A stretch of DNA of 64,000 bases from Hemerocallis citrina. Lineage: Eukaryota; Streptophyta; Magnoliopsida; Asparagales; Asphodelaceae. Within the stretch, counting starts at the first letter, position 1; each line of letters begins with the position of its first letter. The stretch covers positions 106,523,549-106,587,548 of the forward strand of contig CM030368.1 in NCBI GenBank assembly GCA_017893485.1, written 5' to 3'. Positions 57,748 to 64,000 of the stretch are shown here, piece by piece. Made by a program: the position numbers and the translations under genes. The notes beneath the pieces are model-generated. The model did no database searches and was not told where the DNA came from. It worked only from the letters and a program-made list of their open reading frames with translations.

Positions 57748-58755
57748 TCAATAGTTGGTCGGCATTCCAAGTCCTAGGAATCTCTCTGCCTTCAAGGTCT
57801 TCAAGAGGTATGCTCCGGGCCGAACTACCTTGACGATCTTGTAGGGTCCTTCCCAATTCGGGGCTAGCTTACTCTTTTGGCTGGGAAAGAAGATAGCTAG
57901 TTTTCTGAGGACCAAGTCCCCTTCCTTGAGATTGGTGGGACGGACCCTTTTGTTGTAAGCCTGCTCAATTCTTCTTCGGTAATTCTGCTGGCGAATTGAA
58001 GCTCTTTCACGAAGCTCATCAACCAAGTTCAAATTTGCCCGAAGTTCTCTGTCATTCTGCTATTCTTCATAGGCCATAAGGTGAGGAGATGGTAGGCCTA
58101 CTTCCAAGGGGATCACAGCTTCGGACCCATATATTAGATTGAATGGCAACTTACCTGTAGGGGTCCGTTTCGTAGTGCGGTAGTTCCACAGTACGTTAGG
58201 GAGCTGCTCCGCCCACAAGCCTTTGGCCGATCTATCCACCCTCTTCTTGATACCGGAGAGGATCTGTCGGTTGGCATTTTCCACTTGGCCATTTGATTGA
58301 GGATAGGAGACGGAGGAGAAGCGTTGCTGAATGGCGAGGTCTTCATACAGAGATCGGAATGCGGCCCCCGTGAACTGTGTTCCATTATCTGTTATTAGGA
58401 CCCGGGGCACGCTGAACCTACAGATTACACTTTTCCAGAAGACTTGCAGCACTTTGTTCTCAGTGATCGTAGCCAAAGGCTTGGCCTCAATCCGCTTTGA
58501 GAAGTAGTCGACTGCCACGACTAGAAACTTGAGTTGACCGGGAGCCGGCAGGAATGGGCCTAGCAAATCCATTCCCCACATTGCGAAAGGGATCGAACTT
58601 GATAGAGAGGTGAGTTGTGCTTGAGGTAGGCGACGAATGTGGGAGTACTGTTGACAGGAGCTGTATTGCAGGACATGTCGTTCGGCATCTTGAGGAAGGG
58701 TAGGCCAGAAGTACCCATAGTTCAACACTTTCCTAGAGAGGGACCTTGACCCCAC
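57748..58755 (-). pseudogene. Tat integrase, N-terminus deleted
   Basis: Pieces 58755-58060 and 58032-57748. The second part of the zinc domain ('YSSCQQYSHIRR') survives. The core shows 'MWGMDLLGPFLPAPG', 'LITDNGTQF' and 'YPQSNGQVENANRQI', so D, D and E are present. The C-terminal part reads 'LKEGDLVLRKL' and 'WEGPYKIVKVVRPGAYLL'. A TAG at 58059 separates the pieces. The start of integrase is fused to RT by the RNase H deletion at about 58745. Confidence 0.88.
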
Positions 58756-60235
58756 TCGAAGCCTTTAGCCCCCCTGAAGGCTTTAAAGAAAGGAAGACAC
58801 TTCTTCCCTGACTTGGACAGGAAGCGCCCTATGGCTGCGAGGCGCCCCGTGAGCTTCTGAACCTCTTTCACACTTTTGGGAGGAGCCATGTCTAGTATGA
58901 CTTTGATCTTCTCTGGGTTGGCTTTAATTCCTCTTTGGCTGACCATGAAGCCCAGGAATTTTCCCGACGAGACTCTAAACGCACACTTGTTCAGGTTGGG
59001 CCTCATATCATGCTTTCTCAATACATCTAATGCTTCCTGTAGATCAGCAACATGGTCGGCCCCTTGGATGCTCTTGACTAGCATATCATCAACATACACT
59101 TCCATGTTTCGACCGATTTGGTTCTGAAAGACTTTGTTAACAAGGCGTTGGTAGGTCGCACCTGCATTCTTCAACCCGAAGGGCATTACCCTGTAGCAGT
59201 AGAGCCCCTGATCGGTGACAAAGAAGGTCTTCGGGATATCCGGGAGAAACATTCAGATTTGGTTATACCCGGAGAAGGCATCCATGAAGCTGAGCAGCTC
59301 ATGGCCCGAAGTGGTGTCAATCAAGGTGTCGATGCTTGGGAGAGGGAATGGATCTTTAGGACATGCTTTGTTCAGGTCCGTGAAGTCGATGCAAATTCTC
59401 CAACTCCCGTTGGCCTTCTTAACCATAATAACATTGGAGAGCCATTCGGGGTAGTTGACCTCTTGTATGAATCGGGCCTTAAGGAGTTTGTCCACTTCTT
59501 CCTTTATAGCTTGCTGGCGCTCAGGGACAAATTTGCGCCTCTTCTGCTGGACCGGTTTGGACCCCGGAGCAACACTGAGGTGGTGGATGAGGAGCTCCTC
59601 GGAGATTCTTGGCATGTCGGTGGCCGACCATGCGAAGAGGTCATGGTTCTTTCTAAAACATTGGACTATGTCGGAATATAGGGCAGATGGGAGGGTCTTG
59701 CTGATAAAGAACTTGCGGTTCGGATCCTGTTCGAAAAAGAGCACTTCCTCCAGCTCATCCACCGGTTCGGACATAGGTTGGGTGTTCCCTTGGGGAATCT
59801 CAAGAGTCTTGAGGGAGAGAACGGGATCCCCGGTGGAGGTCATGTAACACTTGCGGGCCATCTCTTGACTACCTCTTACTTCCCCTACTCCTACCCTGGT
59901 GGGGAACTTCATCTTGAGGTGGTAAGCCGATGGGACGGTCTCTAGAGCAGCTAAGCCAGGTCGGCCTAGAATCACATTATAAGCAGCTGGGACTTTGAAG
60001 ACCATGAAGTCCATCGGCTCCGTACGGGTAGTAGGAGTTTTGCCAGCGGTTACATCAAGGGTGATTACCCCTTCGATAGTTACTGGCACTCCCGTGAACC
60101 CATGGAGCGTGTAGCCGGCGGGCTTGAGCCTGTCGTGCTACAGCTTGAGTCCTCGGAAAGCCGTGAGGAAGAGAATGTTAACGGAGCTACCATTGTCGAC
60201 CAGAATCCTCTCTACTTTGAAATTTGCCATATGGA
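58745..60235 (-). pseudogene. Tat protease and reverse transcriptase, RNase H deleted
   Basis: Protease '[16 protein letters not shown]' lies at about 60230-60170 and 'VILGRPGLAAL' at about 59970. RT follows: 'PVQQKRRKFVPERQQAI', 'MVKKANGSWRICIDFTDLNK', 'FMDAFSGYNQI', a TGA at 59252 (expected CGA), 'MPFGLKNAGATYQRLVNKVF' and 'MEVYVDDMLVKS' with the catalytic pair intact. After 'FFKAFRGAKGFEWG' the frame runs straight into integrase, so RNase H and the integrase start (roughly 1-1.5 kb) are missing. Confidence 0.88.
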
Positions 60236-60534
60236 GGTTGATGACTAGTGCGTCACAATGGGGGGTTCAGACACCCTCGAGGTCTTTATCTAAAAAAGTG
60301 ACTGGTACTCCGAGGCCTTTGGGAGGGGACATGCCATGTACTGAGTTGACTTCCCTGATGAAAGTCTTTCAAGAGGAGTTGGAGGTGCCTCCCATGGGGC
60401 CTCCATGAAAGAGATGCAGAATGCGTTTCTCTTCAAACTCGGGAGTCTCATCGCGCCTTTCAGGATGCTTATTAGCCCCTCTGGGGGGAGGAAGAGGGTC
60501 AACTCGGTCCTCTCTCAAGAATTTAGACAACTGC
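60236..60534 (-). pseudogene. Tat gag, C-terminal part
   Basis: The - strand reading 'FLREDRVDPLPPPRGANK...HLFHGG' is the end of gag leading to protease. Stops at about 60372 and 60269 break it. It joins the gag part at 63439 once the solo LTR and one TSD copy are set aside. Confidence 0.7.
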
Positions 60535-61018
60535 TGTAATACCCTGATTTTTCAAATGTATGAAGAATTATTTATTTTTGCACGTAGTGTGCACATGTAA
60601 TATTTTGGCTATTATTTTCAACATGATGAATAAGAATATTATTTTCTATAAAGCATTTTCCTAAAGCCCAAATGTTAGTTTACTTATTTTCTTTTAAAAT
60701 AATTATCTTGGCCTAATTAATTTAAGCCCATGGAACTAATCTTTTATTATTCTCTACAACTTGTAGTGTGTAGCATTTCTCTTTTTTTAGACTTGTCATG
60801 GTGTACAAGTTCTTGTAGGGTGATTTGTGCATACACGTGCATGTTGCATACACGTGTAGAACACACCCTTTTGTTTGGCCGGTTGGAATGAGAAGTGGGT
60901 TGGAGACATGGGTAGTTATTTAGGGTGTGGGTGGTTTTTACAACTCCCTAGTGCATCCTAGCCCTTGATCCAATAACCATCTACTGAATCCTAGCCCTCC
61001 ATCTCACTCCATTTGGTG

Positions 61019-61026
61019 TATAAATA
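61019..61026 (+). promoter_or_regulatory. TATA box of the solo LTR in Tat gag
   Basis: TATAAATACCCC, followed by a leader; same offset as in the LTR at 19268-21902. Confidence 0.65.
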
Positions 61027-61403
61027 CCCCTCTCATCCATTGTTCCTTTACACTAAAGATTATTTTTGTAAGAGAACTATATTGTGAGAGAGTTGTGTGT
61101 GTGTTATTTTGTGGAGTCCGGGCATCATCTTCTGGAGATTTTCGGCAAGGAGCAAGGAGCAAGGAGCAAGGAGTGGTGCATTGCATTAAGGAACTTTTCT
61201 GGATTTCGGTTATTTCGTCAATAAGGTGGGTGTTTCTCAGGACTTCTAGTGTAGAAAATATGCCATGATTATGATGATTGTTACTATGCTTATGAGAAGT
61301 AAATTCAAACGTATTAGAATTGCCTGAGTATGTTTATGATGATAATTGTGAAAGACTAATAGTGTAATAACGACACATTAAATAAGAACAAAATGGGTCG
61401 GTA

Positions 61404-62172
61404 CAGTCGACTGTCACATGTACAAGTCGACTGGTACGAGGCGAATATCTTCATGATTTGATAATGTACATGTATGCAAAACAGAAGTGATAATATGATT
61501 GCTAAATTCATATTCCCCCATGTTATATATGATGGAGGAGATGTGAACGGATTTAAAAGAACTAGTGATAATTAGTAAACTGAGAATAGTCTGTGCAGTC
61601 GACTGATGATATGAACAGCCGACCGATGCTTTGATGAAACTATGAATAGTCCAGTAAATCTACGAAATGAGATATTTCCATTGTGTTGTCCTAGTGTAAT
61701 AAATTGAGATTAATATTTCATCTCTGCAAGAAAGTTATGAACGAGTGTAAACGCATGTTTAACACTCCTTGAAGAAAAGACAATATTAGTTATTTGAAAT
61801 TCCATGTTGTGATGTTACTGAACAGTTAAGAAACCACGTGTTTTTGAAGCATGAATATATGTATATTGTAATTTGACACCATGATGCATGTGCATGTAAG
61901 AACTGATGGAAAGATAATCCTTAATTTGAAATGTGAACCTGTCCAGTCGACCTAATGCGAGTAGCAAGTCGACTGAGCTGAACATGGATATGTACTGTTA
62001 AGGCCGGGACAGACGACCGATTTGTTGACAGTCGACTGTCATGTGAATGACATTTTGAGCATAGAAAGTTGCGGAGCAGCCGACTGGCCATGTGCAGCAG
62101 TCGACTCTCCCGAGTGATTATGAAGAACTTGAATTGACTGTACAAGTCGACTGGTATTTTCTAAGTCAACTA
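61404..62172. repeat. Six pairs of GTCGACTG-type sites, 19-22 bp apart
   Basis: Sites begin at 61406/61426, 61598/61618, 61946/61968, 62012/62031, 62079/62100 and 62146/62165, some degenerate (gccgac, gtcaac). They lie downstream of the TATA box. The pairs are spread over 760 bp, so this is not a simple tandem array. Confidence 0.8.
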
Positions 62173-63438
62173 TCCAGAGTGTTTTGACATATCAGAGAAC
62201 ATTATTCTGTTTATTTTGAAGATTGTGGATCTTATGGTTGATGTTGATAAACTTTATTTGTTGCTGTGTGAATTTACATGAAATGAATCATAGTTTTGAA
62301 TTGAGAATTACATGAATATGAAAGTTAAGAACATGATATGCTGAGGCAATGAAATTGAACCATGAGTTGGAAATGCTCAAATTGGAAGTTGTGAATTGGA
62401 AATTGAAACAAAAGAGTAGCTAAGTCTCCCCCGGCAATAGAAATGAAATGAAATTGAAAAGAAGACCAAGGTTGGTCATGTGAGAATGAAATGAATAAGT
62501 CCGGTTTAGTGGAGAGGCTAACTCTAGAGCTTTGATTTTTATTCATGATTCTAATAATTAGTACATAGTGGAGATGTGATGAAAGTGAGAGAAAACATAA
62601 GTATGAGAACTAGAGTTTACGGTGCGGGTGTGTGAGCCACAGAATGCATGCTTGATGAGTCAAGACATGGCGTGGGCACAACTCAGTAATGATCGGACTT
62701 TAGCCACGCTTATGGGATGTTTGGTGACTGCAAGAGGATCATGTTCAGGGAGGAGGCTGAATTGCCACAGAATGCATGCTTGATGAGTCAAGACATGGCG
62801 TGGGTTCCCCTCCAGGGTCCAGTGCACGTGCTTGTACTCATAGATCATCTAGGATACTCACCGTAATTACAGTAGTAGATTAAGTCATGGCGAGGGATTG
62901 AACCCTACAAAAATGAAGAACGATTAAGAGGCTTGCCCTCGGAACTATGTAGTATGGGATGCATAGAATCCGAACAAGTGCGCATTAGTGTCATGTAAAT
63001 TAACTAATTGCATTAAGGATTAAGTGCACGATCACGACACGACATCATTAAGATTTTCCCCCTTAATTTAATTGTTATGTGAACAAGTTTGTGATCTGTT
63101 AAGAAATGAGAATCGTTATACTGTTTCTGGCATAGAGAGGATGGCTATGTATAATTATCGTCGGTTGAATAAACTGACGTACCCACAGTTTTGTATGCAG
63201 GATAAATGACATGTTAAAGGTTAAAGAGGAATGGATGCATAAAGATTTTACCATGTTGTTGTATATTTATTCAAATGTTGTATATTTTTACTTCCGCTGT
63301 GCAAATGTAAATGTAATATATGATGTAACTCTGATGTAAAGTGAAAAGTTTAAATTCCTTGTAAAATTGTACTGAAGAAAGTGAAAAGATCCTGTAGAAC
63401 ATCTCGAATTCAGTGTATTTGGGATTCGGGGCGTTACA

Positions 63439-64000
63439 ACTGCCTCCTCTGAATGAGGGCCTCGATTTCATTCTTCAGGGCCCGACAATCATTGGTGTCG
63501 TGGCCGTGGTCCCGGTGATATCGGCACCACTTCTCTTTATCCCTCTTCTTGTCAGGGGTATTTATCTTCGGGGCAGGAGGCAGAACCCCTTCCTTCTCAA
63601 CCTCCATGAGAATAGTGGAAATGTTGGTGTTAAGAGGGGTGAACTTCTCGAATCTGGGAGGTGGGCGGCGCTGGCCCCCATTGTCCTTCTAGAGCTTCTT
63701 AGCTCCCTCTTTTTCAGCTGCCTTTCTCTTGTTTCTGAAGGAAGACCCTTCGAAGGTGGGGCGATGCTCAGCTTCCTCAGCCCGAATATACTTCTCGCTC
63801 CTGAGAAGGAGGTCGGAGAAGTTTTGCGGGGGCTTCTTGGCTAGGGAGGACCGAAGGCTGGAGTTAAGGATATTTGACTGGAAGGCTGCTGCAGCGACCA
63901 ACTGGTCGAGGGAAACAATGGACCTAGCTTCCGCGGTTAATTGCTTCACATAATCTCTGAGCTTCTCACCCTTCTTCTGACTTAGGTAGAGTAGCGAGAT
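63439..64000 (-). pseudogene. Tat gag, middle part, running off the window
   Basis: - strand: 'AEARSIVSLDQLVAAAAFQS', 'SDLLLRSEKYIRAEEAEH', a TAG at 63688, 'FEKFTPLNTNISTILMEVEK', then the zinc knuckle 'WCRYHRDHGHDTNDCRALK' (about 63540-63480). Gag forms the particle that packages element RNA. The N-terminus lies beyond 64000. Confidence 0.87.

Larger units (their letters stand above)
60535..63438 (+). mobile_element. Solo LTR (TGTAATACCC family) inserted in Tat gag
   Basis: It begins tgtaataccctg and ends ggggcgttaca with a perfect TSD actgc (60530-60534, 63439-63443). Length 2904 bp. TATAAATA lies at 61019-61026, 485 bp from the start. Its ends and the 62.75-63.05 kb block resemble the LTR at 6287-9434. 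A 60-bp unit with 'cagaatgcatgcttgatgag' is repeated at about 62640 and 62770. No gene. Confidence 0.93.
50921..64000 (-). mobile_element. Ty3/gypsy element of Tat/Retand type with antisense genes
   Basis: - strand order is gag (right edge), protease, RT, integrase, then a 6.2-kb 3' region with two tandem arrays and + strand ORFs, polypurine tract and 3' LTR (50921-51485). Gag with 'CRYHRDHGHDTNDC', protease 'VDNGSS' and RT 'VYVDDMLVKS' are Tat-lineage signatures. RNase H is deleted and a solo LTR interrupts gag. The 5' LTR is beyond the window. Confidence 0.88.

Overview
The window is plant nuclear DNA, almost certainly from the transposon-rich heterochromatin of an angiosperm. The evidence is Ty3/gypsy elements of the Tekay/Del, Tat/Retand-like and another chromovirus type, a Ty1/copia element, a CACTA (En/Spm) transposon, MITE- and SINE-like pieces, plant introns, and (TA)n and (ATA)n microsatellites. 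The species cannot be named from the sequence. I see no complete, functional host gene, rRNA, tRNA or CRISPR array. The host-like material is a three-exon fragment of a KORRIGAN-type (GH9A) endo-1,4-beta-glucanase carried inside the CACTA element.

The layout is a set of nested insertions, most of which I could bound by matching target-site duplications (TSDs). The oldest layer is a decayed gypsy element on the + strand (coding part about 40.7-43.3 kb, leader probably about 4.64-4.95 kb). A solo LTR of a TGTCACGCC-type family (4954-40303, TSD acaaa) sits in its leader and is spread over 35 kb by four later insertions: a Tekay-like gypsy element (6287-15924, TSD cttat), a second solo LTR (16033-22646, TSD attac) that itself holds a third solo LTR (19268-21902, TSD gctgg), a CACTA transposon (22668-34480, TSD ctt), and a + strand solo LTR (34967-38199, TSD atgta). 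The CACTA element contains the GH9 fragment, a MITE in a (TA)n tract, a young copia element (27459-32336, TSD aaaga, two 379-bp LTRs differing at about 5 positions) and a Ptta/En-Spm-like exon. On the left flank lie the end of another LTR (1-390) and a probable solo LTR (1272-4638).

To the right, a Tekay-like gypsy element lacking gag (from 43307) is inserted in the old gypsy. Its right LTR is broken at about 50921 by a Tat/Retand-like gypsy element that runs off the window. In the Tat element gag-pol is on the - strand, with RNase H deleted and gag interrupted by another solo LTR (60535-63438, TSD actgc). Between pol and the 3' LTR it carries, on the + strand, an antisense intron-containing gene of the Transposase_28 (PF04195) type, a second coiled-coil ORF, and two tandem arrays (10 x ~58 bp and 5 x 116 bp) whose units each hold a perfect hairpin.

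All element coding regions carry stops, frameshifts or deletions, many of the stops explained by C-to-T change of CAG or CGA codons, so this is silenced, decaying DNA. The most unusual signals are pairs of GTCGACTG-like sites spaced 19-22 bp apart in two solo LTRs, a hairpin next to a conserved AG|GC splice-donor-like site in the TGTCACGCC-family LTRs, the open GH9A exons trapped in the CACTA element, and the antisense gene plus hairpin arrays of the Tat element.
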